Source of the DNA: Desulfobulbaceae bacterium
GTDB lineage: Bacteria; Desulfobacterota; Desulfobulbia; Desulfobulbales; Desulfobulbaceae
Direction: 5' to 3'
DNA: 10,503 nt
Assembly: GCA_030633145.1 (NCBI GenBank)
Contig: DAOVTM010000099.1
Span: 1 to 10,503, forward strand
Position 1 is the stretch's first letter. Each line of letters opens with the position of its first letter. The position numbers and the translations under genes are program-made. The notes under the pieces were generated by a model that had not been told where the DNA came from, did no database searches, and worked only from the letters and a program-made list of their open reading frames with translations. Shown here in pieces: positions 1 to 6,567 of this stretch.

Positions 1-200
1 CCGTCCAGCTCAGGCATCTGATAATCAAGAATAACCAGATCAGGACGGGTTTTTTCGATAAATTCCAATGCTTTTAAGCCATTCCAGACCGAACCGATGA
101 CTTCCACATCTTCTTCAGGTTCAAGTAATGCCTCCAGGGCATGACGAAAGATTCTGGAATCATCGACAATAAGGAGGGTTACAGGCTTGCGTTGTACCAT
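1..200 (-). CDS. Receiver-domain protein, N-terminal part, probably CheB-type methylesterase
   Basis: Only the first 66 codons are in the window; the 3' end lies beyond position 1. The ATG at 200 opens a typical receiver domain: a beta-1 strand ending in IVDDS (acidic pair Asp13-Asp14), then VEVIGSVWNG, then PDLVILDYQMPELDG with Asp59 as the likely phosphoacceptor. The pattern DDSRIFR, a divergent VIG strand and LDYQMPELDG resembles the receiver of CheB, the chemotaxis methylesterase/deamidase that removes methyl groups from MCPs, and it follows cheA and cheW as cheB often does. NarL-type regulators have similar receivers, and the diagnostic C-terminal domain is not visible, so the CheB assignment is inferred. 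The gene starts 35 bp after cheW, and no clear Shine-Dalgarno is seen before the ATG: the leader is an AT-rich tandem repeat. Confidence 0.8.
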   Translation of the reverse strand, partial: MVQRKPVTLLIVDDSRIFRHALEALLEPEEDVEVIGSVWNGLKALEFIEKTRPDLVILDYQMPELD

Positions 201-206
201 ATTAAG

Positions 207-236
207 TTATAGTAAATTTAATTATAGTAAATTTCC
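207..236. repeat. 15-bp AT-rich tandem repeat in the cheW to cheB-like gap
   Basis: The 13-base unit ttatagtaaattt occurs twice with a 15-bp period (207-219 and 222-234). On the coding strand each copy reads AAATTTACTATAA, and the upstream copy followed by T contains a perfect TATAAT at 226-221. No good -35 element lies at the usual distance, so promoter activity is uncertain. The repeat fills nearly the whole intergenic leader of the downstream receiver gene and overlaps the end of the cheW stop codon. It could be a regulator site, a weak promoter or an unstructured leader that aids translation without a strong Shine-Dalgarno. Confidence 0.6.
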
Positions 237-727
237 TAGGTTCCAAAGCGAGTGCGGTCAACCATGGGCAGCAGTCTGTCCGCCTTGATCAGTACCAGGA
301 GTTCAGTCTCCAAGGTGCAGACCTCGTCACAGAGAGAGGTGTGAATGGATGCTCCCCGGCTGGTTGCGTCTGCCTCCCCGGTATTGCAGCATTCAATTGA
401 TTCTTCACCCACGCTGACCACGTCTTCAATCGTATCGACCAGAACTGCGAAATGTTCACCCACAGAGGATTTCAGGACTACGATTCGCTCCTCCTCACTG
501 CCGGGTGCCTTTCTCTCCCGACCAAGCATAAGGCAGAGATTGAGCAGCAGGTAAATACGACCGCGAAGATTGACGATTCCCAGTATCTTGGAAGGGGAAT
601 GATGCACCGGTACCGTGTCCGGTATGGTCTTGATTTCCTTGACATCGAGTATATCAATGCCATAGAGACGGTCGTCGATGCGAAAGGTGCAGAATTGTCG
701 ATTTGTGGTTGTTGTTTTTTCTTTCAT
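236..727 (-). CDS. cheW: CheW-type chemotaxis coupling protein
   Basis: A 163-residue single CheW domain, which docks the CheA kinase onto MCP signalling tips. The usual landmarks are present: FRIDDRLYGIDILDVKEI near the N-terminus (residues 15-32), then ILGIVNLRGRIYLLLNL (48-64) with the conserved NLRG turn, then VLVDTIEDVVSV (95-106) and a final strand ELLVLIKADRLL (142-153). Length is normal for the family. The ATG at 727 overlaps the cheA stop as ATGA, and AGAGGAG stands just upstream, so the two proteins are probably translationally coupled in a matched ratio. It is rich in cysteine (13, 65, 113, 114, 133, 137), including an adjacent pair and a CDEVC motif, which is unusual for a CheW. 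Confidence 0.93.
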   Translation of the reverse strand: MKEKTTTTNRQFCTFRIDDRLYGIDILDVKEIKTIPDTVPVHHSPSKILGIVNLRGRIYLLLNLCLMLGRERKAPGSEEERIVVLKSSVGEHFAVLVDTIEDVVSVGEESIECCNTGEADATSRGASIHTSLCDEVCTLETELLVLIKADRLLPMVDRTRFGT

Positions 728-3012
728 TTCTCCTCTGCCCCCTGGAGTTTTCGCTTACCCGGAGTCTGCGCTTCGCTCCGCTTACCTGCAAACCATTCCG
801 GTTCAAAGAGCCTGAGCAGGGCGGGTATATCCAGCACCAGGCTCATGACCTTGTCGAGAACGCAGGTGCCGAGCAGACCGTTCATGGGCAGGCTATCCTG
901 ATCAAGTTCCGTACTGATTTCGGCAATATCTACCAGGGAGGAACAGAATAAACCTGCGGGATGGGCTGAGTTGCGAACTATAAGGAGAAACATCTCCTCG
1001 CCTTCAATGAGTGGAGAGACATCAAGAACCTCTTCAAGGCGGAAAACCCGTGTGGAGATTCCCTGGACTGTGATGAATTCACGCTCTCCAATGAATTCAA
1101 TATCCTCCATCTTGATGTTTTCGATACGCTGTAAACGGGGCAGAGGAACCGCCAACTGTTCCTGGCCGCCGGACTGGAAGAGGAGTACGTTGCCAAATCC
1201 CTCATCAATCACAGTTTCCATGTCCGAGTGCTGGGAGACATCCGCATTCACTCCGGCGTGTCGTGCAGTGCCTTCACCATCCAGAATCATGGCCGAGCGA
1301 CCGTTGCCCATGATGGTCACACCTGAGTAAATTCCCAGCGACTGCAAACTGCGATGGAGCGGCTTGACGACAATTTCCTCGGTTCCCCTGATCTCGTCCA
1401 CCACCAGACCGTAATGACTGGTACCGGTTTTAAGCACTACGCAGTTCAAAGATTGCTTATGATCACTGTCCTCCTTTACTCTTTCACTGAAATAGAGTTT
1501 ATCCTGTTCCTGTCGGTACTGTTCCGCAATCCTGGCCCTGTCTTTGCGTTTAAACCGCTCCGGTTGAAGCAATACCTCGGAAAGTCGTACCAGGGGAAGC
1601 AACTGGTTACGGAGACGGAATACCTCCTGGTCATCGGCCCGCTCAATCCTGTCCCGCACGTCCTGATCATAGATACAGAATAATTCCTGCAGATTGGCCT
1701 GGGGTATGGCAAACAGTTCCTCACCCGTTGTCACAATCAGACAGGGGATAATGGCCAGGGTCAGGGGGAGGCGGAGAAGTATTTTCAAGCCCTTGCCCTT
1801 CTCGCTGTCCAGGTCTAAAGAGCCGCCAAGCTGTTCGATTCCGGTTTTAACCACATCCATGCCCACGCCACGACCGGACAGGTCTCCGGCTTCTTCGATG
1901 GTACTGAATCCAGGCTGGAAGATAAGCAGAAGGGTGGCCTTATCGCTCATCTGCTTGAGTTCTTCTCTGGTTTTCAGCTTCTTTTCAAGGGCCTTGCGAC
2001 GCACTATATCCAGATCAATGCCCCGGCCATCATCACTGATCTCCATGACAATCAAACCTGCCTCATGTCTGGTCGCAATACTGATTTGACCAGTGACGGG
2101 CTTACCTGCCTGTTTCCGCTCTTCTGGAGATTCAATACCGTGGTCACAGCAGTTGCGGATGATATGGGTCAGGGGATCGGCAATGATCTCCAAAATGGTT
2201 CGATCCAGTTCTGTCTGCCCTCCGCTGATACTGATCCTGATATTTTTTCCAAGCTGTCTGCTCAGGTCACGAACCACCCTGGGAAATTTACCCACAACCT
2301 TATCAATGGGCTGCATCCTGGCCTGGATAACGGTCTGCTGTAATTCATTGACTGCCACGTCCAACCGGTGGGTCAGGGAGCGGGTTCCGCCCTCACTCTC
2401 AACACCACCGAGCATCTGCTGGTTGCGGATTAGAACCAATTCACCGGCCTGGAGCATCAGTTTGTCAAGGATGTCAACGTGCAGACGAATGGTATTGCCC
2501 ATGTCCAGGGCGATGCGGTCAGGAACTGCTTGTTTTGGCTGTTTTTTCTTCTTCTGAGACGGTATCTCCTGAGGCGGTATCTCCTCTATTGCCGTTTTCA
2601 CGTCCAGCAGTTGGTTGATCTGTGCCAGATTGGTGCTGATATCGGCTTTCCGGCAGAGATCCACATCCCTGAGCATAACCGTCAACTGATCCACTCCTGC
2701 CAGCAGGGCATCAATATGGGCTGGAATGGGGATAAGTTGATCGGATCGTATCTTGGTCAGAAGCGTTTCCATGGTATGAGCCAGCTCCGAGACCTTGCTG
2801 AAGCCAAGAAAACCGGCCGCTCCCTTGACCGAATGAATAGCCCTGAATATCTTGTTTATCAGTTCCTTGTCCGGGTTCTCCAGCTGCTGTTCCAAGAGGA
2901 GAAAATCATCTCCCACAGCATCCAGGTGCTCCCTTGCCTCGGAAATGAAGGCGGCGGTCAGCTCTGGATCCTGCATGAGCTGTTCATCCAGTTGGTCTTT
3001 TTGCGTGGTCAT
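724..3012 (-). CDS. cheA: CheA-type histidine kinase with two CheW-like domains
   Basis: A 762-residue hybrid kinase core. Residues 15-115 are the P1 HPt domain, with phospho-accepting His60 in IFRAIHSVKGAAGF. A short linker (140-165), containing a duplicated EIPPQ/EIPSQ unit and a KKKK run, replaces the usual P2 domain. P3 dimerisation helices follow at about 170-255. The ATP-binding P4 domain spans about 260-415, with N-box RNCCDHGIE (286-294), DDGRGID (327-333), FQPGFST (365-371) and GRGVGMDVVK (380-389). A first CheW-like P5 domain (about 418-580) carries a charged insert near 485-520, and a second, more divergent CheW-like domain occupies about 605-735. There is no receiver domain. All catalytic boxes are intact, so it should autophosphorylate and feed the receivers encoded beside it. 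The ATG at 3012 overlaps the preceding stop as ATGA; the nearest SD-like AAAGGA is about 12 nt upstream. Confidence 0.93.
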   Translation of the reverse strand: MTTQKDQLDEQLMQDPELTAAFISEAREHLDAVGDDFLLLEQQLENPDKELINKIFRAIHSVKGAAGFLGFSKVSELAHTMETLLTKIRSDQLIPIPAHIDALLAGVDQLTVMLRDVDLCRKADISTNLAQINQLLDVKTAIEEIPPQEIPSQKKKKQPKQAVPDRIALDMGNTIRLHVDILDKLMLQAGELVLIRNQQMLGGVESEGGTRSLTHRLDVAVNELQQTVIQARMQPIDKVVGKFPRVVRDLSRQLGKNIRISISGGQTELDRTILEIIADPLTHIIRNCCDHGIESPEERKQAGKPVTGQISIATRHEAGLIVMEISDDGRGIDLDIVRRKALEKKLKTREELKQMSDKATLLLIFQPGFSTIEEAGDLSGRGVGMDVVKTGIEQLGGSLDLDSEKGKGLKILLRLPLTLAIIPCLIVTTGEELFAIPQANLQELFCIYDQDVRDRIERADDQEVFRLRNQLLPLVRLSEVLLQPERFKRKDRARIAEQYRQEQDKLYFSERVKEDSDHKQSLNCVVLKTGTSHYGLVVDEIRGTEEIVVKPLHRSLQSLGIYSGVTIMGNGRSAMILDGEGTARHAGVNADVSQHSDMETVIDEGFGNVLLFQSGGQEQLAVPLPRLQRIENIKMEDIEFIGEREFITVQGISTRVFRLEEVLDVSPLIEGEEMFLLIVRNSAHPAGLFCSSLVDIAEISTELDQDSLPMNGLLGTCVLDKVMSLVLDIPALLRLFEPEWFAGKRSEAQTPGKRKLQGAEEK
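2556..2585. repeat. 15-bp tandem duplication inside the cheA linker
   Basis: Two adjacent 15-bp units, gagacggtatctcct and gaggcggtatctcct, differ at one base. They lie in frame in cheA and encode the repeated pentapeptides EIPPQ and EIPSQ in the linker between the HPt domain and the dimerisation domain. The unit length is a multiple of three, so copy-number change would alter linker length without breaking the frame. Confidence 0.8.
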
Positions 3013-3689
3013 GAGTTGGTTTCATCCTTTGCCCGCATACCTGTCATGAGCACATTCATCAATCCTTTTTTAATAGCCCGGTGGATCTTGCGGTTTGGCG
3101 GATCACGAAAAGAGATGGTGATATCGTCGAGCTGGAGCATGGCAACCGCGGCTTGTTCGCCTTTCAAGTTGCCGAAAATTGCATGATACAGTTCCCCGCC
3201 CTGAAAATAAAAGAATCCCTTATCGCCATCAGTGGATTCAATGGAGCAGAGACAGGTCTTTTGCTCCATATTAATAAGCTGGAGGAAACTGGTTATGGAT
3301 ATACCTGTGATGGTACCATCGACCTTTTCTTTGTGTAATGCCGATTCAATGGCATCGTAAAGCTGTTCTGCAGAAAAAGGCTTGCTGATAAATTTTATAA
3401 TCTGCTGCTGGAGTTTTTCGACCAGTTCCGGGGTGCCGTGCGCTGACATGACTATGACCGGAAGGGTCGGATGGTGTCTATGACTGTAGGCCAGCAGGGT
3501 AAGGCCGTCAACCTCCGGCATCTGGAGATCAGTCACCAGCAGGGAAACACTCTTCTCTGTCAGTATATCTATGGCTACCTGGCCATTTTCGGCAAAAATA
3601 GGGGTAAATTTACCCTCGCCTTCCTGAAAGGATTCTTCAAGATAGTTGAGCAGCATCTGACTATCATCAACTATGAGTACTGTTTGCAT
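3009..3689 (-). CDS. Response regulator, receiver plus C-terminal DUF4388 (PATAN-type) domain
   Basis: A 226-residue regulator. Residues 1-118 are a receiver with Asp8-Asp9, phosphoacceptor Asp54 in LVTDLQMPEVDG, Ser82 in the VIVMSAHG strand and Lys103 in FISKPF. Residues about 126-215 match the DUF4388/PATAN pattern: a GISITSFLQLINMEQKT helix, then GDKGFFYFQGGELYHAIFGN, then GEQAAVAML. It has no DNA-binding domain, so output is probably by protein contact. In cyanobacteria, PATAN-containing receivers act in type IV pilus-based phototaxis; whether that applies here is not shown. Its stop overlaps the cheA start by ATGA, tying it to the kinase. AGGAG 8-9 nt before the ATG supports the start. 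It is a paralogue of the next gene upstream. Confidence 0.88.
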   Translation of the reverse strand: MQTVLIVDDSQMLLNYLEESFQEGEGKFTPIFAENGQVAIDILTEKSVSLLVTDLQMPEVDGLTLLAYSHRHHPTLPVIVMSAHGTPELVEKLQQQIIKFISKPFSAEQLYDAIESALHKEKVDGTITGISITSFLQLINMEQKTCLCSIESTDGDKGFFYFQGGELYHAIFGNLKGEQAAVAMLQLDDITISFRDPPNRKIHRAIKKGLMNVLMTGMRAKDETNS

Positions 3690-3731
3690 ACCAACTTCTC
3701 CTGCGCTTATTCTTGATGTTATTTCATCTGT

Positions 3732-4406
3732 CTATGTAGGGAGTGCTTTTTGAATCAGGGCTGGAATATCTGTATAAATCTTTCGTTTAATTTTTTGTAC
3801 ATTGGGCGCATTTTTGAACTTGATTTGGATGTCTTCCATCCGCAACAGGTGGATGACAGCCTCTTCACCCCGCAGCTTATTATTATAAATGGCATTATGG
3901 AGAACCCCGTTGACAAAATAGATCTTGCCTTTATGGCCGTCTCTGGAATGTATTATGGCTGCGCAGGATAAATATTCCATCTCTATGAGCAGGAGAAAGC
4001 TGCTCAGCGATACCCCGCGCAGCATCCCACCGGATAGCCCCTGCACCCGAAAGGCCCTGAGGATCATGGAGGCAAGTACCGGCATTCGAAATGGTTTTTC
4101 AAGGTACTGTCCCTGGCCGGCAACGATCTGTTTCCTGAGCAGGGATGAGCCGTATCCGGTCATGATAATACAGGCGGTACCAGCAAAGTTGGTGTGAATA
4201 TAGGACAGCAGTACCAGGCCATTGACCCTGGGCATCTTGATGTCAGTCACCACCAGCTGAAACTTCCTGGCCTGCAAGGCCTTAATTGCCTCCAGGCCGT
4301 CATTGGCAAAAAACAACTGAAACTTATTGCCAAATTGTTTTTTCAAATAGTCTTTGATGATGAATTGCAACTGTTCATCATCATCAACGATTAAGATATT
4401 ATCCAT
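3732..4406 (-). CDS. Response regulator, receiver plus C-terminal DUF4388 (PATAN-type) domain, paralogue
   Basis: A 224-residue protein with the same architecture as its downstream neighbour. The receiver (1-120) shows Asp8-Asp9-Asp10, phosphoacceptor Asp55 in LVVTDIKMPRVNG, Thr83 in CIIMTGYG and Lys104 in YLEKPF, so it should be phosphorylatable. The C-terminal domain (about 126-222) has GGMLRGVSLSSFLLLIEME, then GHKGKIYFVNGVLHNAIYNN, then RGEEAVIHLLRMEDIQIKF, which aligns closely with the second copy, including the shared K-G-x-x-Y-F and H-x-AI motifs. The paralogues have diverged well in the receiver, suggesting different partners or timing rather than a recent duplication. GAGG lies 7-9 nt before the ATG. 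A second ATG at 4410 is out of frame. The gap to the next gene downstream is 42 bp. Confidence 0.88.
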   Translation of the reverse strand: MDNILIVDDDEQLQFIIKDYLKKQFGNKFQLFFANDGLEAIKALQARKFQLVVTDIKMPRVNGLVLLSYIHTNFAGTACIIMTGYGSSLLRKQIVAGQGQYLEKPFRMPVLASMILRAFRVQGLSGGMLRGVSLSSFLLLIEMEYLSCAAIIHSRDGHKGKIYFVNGVLHNAIYNNKLRGEEAVIHLLRMEDIQIKFKNAPNVQKIKRKIYTDIPALIQKALPT

Positions 4407-4418
4407 ACATTAACCTCT

Positions 4419-5945
4419 TTACGAACCTGAGGAGGCGTGCAGTTGAAGGTTTTCCAGGAGGATGCCGCTGTAATTACTGAGAATGGAAATGGCATCGGTA
4501 ATCTCCTTATCATCAAGTTCAACAACAAGTAAACCCAGGGTTTGATCGCGACCTTTGAGGCAGACGACTATCCAGTCCCACAGCACCTGACCACCAAGTT
4601 CAAAATCTTTTTCATAATCATTGCTGTTTATAATTCGTCCTGTTTCCAAGGCACGATGCAGGGGGGTGTCAACCTGGAGCCGGAAATCCATATCATCAAT
4701 GGGCGGCAGTCCCTTTGCCCCTCTGCAATGCAGTTGCTCCTGTTTCTGATCCTGTATAAAAACAGCAGCCGAGCGTATCGGGAAGTCTGAAACCAGATGT
4801 TTTGCCAGCAGGTCACTGAACTCTTCGGGGCTGGTGGCATCCATGAGCTGTAACTCGGTATGATAGAGCTGTGACAGGTTGCTGTTCTGCTTGAGCAATA
4901 TTTGCATAATGGTATCAAGTTCTTTTTTCTGCGCCGTAACCTGGCGAAGGAGCCTGGAGTTCCTGAGCATCAGGGTAGAAAAATGACTGATAAACTGGAA
5001 GATATCCACATCACTGGATTCAGCTGAATCCAGGGCAAGAAATCCGTAGGCCTCCTCGTCTTCCTTGAGGGGAAAGAGAATTGGTTTTTTGTAATCAGGG
5101 AATATTGCATTGAGATCAGGGTCGCTGTTTGGCCATATAGTCAACATGTCGTGGACAACACGCTTGAGGAGTTCTGAGGATTCGATCTCAAGTATCCGTC
5201 GCTCCTGAACTGGAATCTGCTTACCATTACGGGCAATCTCCACCGCTTTCCTCTGTCTGCCAGGTTGAATCAGCCAGAAGGAGTTATTGACTGATGCCAT
5301 CCGGTGGTACAGCTGCCTGGAGAGGAGGACGGCAAATGCCTCGTCATCTGTCAGGGTGGCACAGGAATAGACCAGATGTTTAAGGGCCGAGAGCTGATCA
5401 AGGGCTTCCGCATACATGGTACGCGTTGCCACCGGCGTGACCTGGGACAGCGTGAGTTTGGTCTCTGCAACGTCTTGCGGCTTCTCTTCCGTATCTTCTT
5501 GTGGTGTCCCCTGCATGGACTGCAGCAACTGTTTCAGACCAGTGGTAAACTGGGAAATCGGAATGTCATGATCACTGTCGTTTTTCTGGGCATCGAAGAG
5601 ATCCGTGAGGATGTCGATCCCTTCAAACAGCTTATCAATAACTGCCTGGGATGCCGGGAGTCCGTTCCCGCGAACAGCACCGATAAACTCTTCCAGTTTG
5701 CGGCTTACGGAACTTATTTCAGAGAGTCCGGCAAAGCCGGTGGAACCCTTTATCGTATGGGTACTCCTGAAAATCTGGTTCATCAGCTGGGCATCACCCG
5801 GCTCTGCTTCAAATTGAATCAGGAGCAGGTTGAGTTGATCAAGATGTTCAAGTGCTTCCTGCTGGAAGTCACCCCGCATTTTGTCCATGACCTCATCGTC
5901 AAGTGTATGCCCTGTCCGGGTATCTGCTTTATTCTTATCTGACAT
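4419..5945 (-). CDS. HPt domain protein with two GAF-like domains
   Basis: A 508-residue soluble protein. Residues 20-120 form an HPt domain very like the P1 domain of CheA, with phospho-accepting His63 in IFRSTHTIKGSTGFAG and the matching later helix KLEEFIGAVR. A low-complexity acidic linker (145-165) leads to a first GAF-like region (about 175-335, with FPLKEDEEAYGFLALD typical of a late GAF strand). A helical, probably coiled-coil stretch (330-365) follows, then a second GAF-like domain (about 365-505, with RSAAVFIQDQ and LGLLVVELDD). There is no kinase, receiver or cyclase domain. It probably accepts or donates phosphate within the CheA network, with GAF domains sensing a small molecule or cell state. 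The first GAF call is weaker than the second. The Shine-Dalgarno is poor (GGAT about 9 nt upstream). The gap to the next gene is 12 bp. Confidence 0.82.
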   Translation of the reverse strand: MSDKNKADTRTGHTLDDEVMDKMRGDFQQEALEHLDQLNLLLIQFEAEPGDAQLMNQIFRSTHTIKGSTGFAGLSEISSVSRKLEEFIGAVRGNGLPASQAVIDKLFEGIDILTDLFDAQKNDSDHDIPISQFTTGLKQLLQSMQGTPQEDTEEKPQDVAETKLTLSQVTPVATRTMYAEALDQLSALKHLVYSCATLTDDEAFAVLLSRQLYHRMASVNNSFWLIQPGRQRKAVEIARNGKQIPVQERRILEIESSELLKRVVHDMLTIWPNSDPDLNAIFPDYKKPILFPLKEDEEAYGFLALDSAESSDVDIFQFISHFSTLMLRNSRLLRQVTAQKKELDTIMQILLKQNSNLSQLYHTELQLMDATSPEEFSDLLAKHLVSDFPIRSAAVFIQDQKQEQLHCRGAKGLPPIDDMDFRLQVDTPLHRALETGRIINSNDYEKDFELGGQVLWDWIVVCLKGRDQTLGLLVVELDDKEITDAISILSNYSGILLENLQLHASSGS

Positions 5946-5996
5946 TTTTATATATCCATGAATTGAGCGTGAACACAGTAGCTTAAAGATTCACCA

Positions 5997-6359
5997 CTAT
6001 CCAAGAACTTCATTGATCTTGTTCAACAGTCCTGTGGGTTGAAAGGGTTTCACAATATAGGCCGATGCGCCAAGGGAGAGGCTCTTGTTCTTATCAGCCT
6101 CCTGTCCTTCCGTGGTCAGCATAATGATTGGGATAGAGGAATATTCAGGAAACTCCTGAATCTTTTCCAGGAACTCCAACCCATTCATTTCAGGCATATT
6201 GATATCAAGAATGATGGCATCGAATTTTTCCTCTTCCAACCGCTCCAGAGCTTCCAGGCCGTTGCCTGCGCCGATTGCCTCTATCCCCTGGGATTTAAGG
6301 GTAAATTCCACCATCATTCGTACACTTGGAGAATCGTCAACTGTGAGTATTCTTGTCAT
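5997..6359 (-). CDS. Single-domain CheY-like response regulator
   Basis: A 120-residue stand-alone receiver of normal CheY length. It has Asp8-Asp9 in ILTVDDSPSVR, phosphoacceptor Asp52 in IILDINMPEMNG, Thr82 in IIMLTTEG and Lys104 in YIVKPF, so every residue needed for phosphorylation is present. With no output domain it should act by binding a target such as a motor component, or serve as a phosphate sink for CheA. It is the first gene of the signalling module, following a 208-bp spacer, and AAGGAAA just upstream supports the ATG at 6359. Whether it is a true CheY that controls a flagellar switch or a PilG/PilH-like regulator cannot be decided from the sequence. The gap to the downstream HPt-GAF gene is 51 bp. 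Confidence 0.92.
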   Translation of the reverse strand: MTRILTVDDSPSVRMMVEFTLKSQGIEAIGAGNGLEALERLEEEKFDAIILDINMPEMNGLEFLEKIQEFPEYSSIPIIMLTTEGQEADKNKSLSLGASAYIVKPFQPTGLLNKINEVLG

Positions 6360-6567
6360 TTATTTTCCTTTTCCACTGTTCTGAATTTAAGTCCTGATCA
6401 TAGTTTCACCCATTCGGTATTGTGTACTGAGTAGCTGAAACGATGATTAAGAGCTGAATTTATATGCTAATTTATATGTACCGGCACCCTTCATAGCCCA
6501 CATTAAGAAGAGGATAGTTTTCTTCCTGATGCGCATACTCCAACCGTGGTATATGAAAGAGACCTCG
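6360..6567 (-). promoter_or_regulatory. 208-bp intergenic spacer with AT-rich direct repeats, possible internal promoter region
   Basis: This is the widest gap in the window and separates the binding-protein/MCP module from the cheY-led module. It holds a direct repeat, aatttatatg, at 6457-6466 and 6469-6478 (period 12); each copy reads CATATAAATT on the coding strand and offers a TATAAA hexamer. I find no convincing -35 partner at 17 bp and no sigma-28 or sigma-54 match. No strong stem-loop followed by a T run was found, so a terminator for the MCP gene is not supported. The position and base composition make a secondary promoter reasonable but unproven. Confidence 0.35.

Noticed and set aside
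2479..3186. 235-codon open frame on the plus strand
   Set aside because: It lies antisense to cheA and the REC-DUF4388 gene, whose domains are unmistakable on the minus strand, and its translation shows no recognisable domain.
5304..5942. 212-codon open frame on the plus strand
   Set aside because: It mirrors the HPt-GAF gene, whose His-containing HPt motif is clear on the other strand.
6505..6527. GAAGA/TCTTC inverted repeat in the MCP to cheY gap
   Set aside because: A 5-bp stem with a 9-base loop and no T tract is expected by chance.
6534..6555. Possible hairpin after the MCP stop
   Set aside because: The stem is only 4 plus 3 bp with a 2x2 internal loop and no T run follows, so it does not support a terminator.
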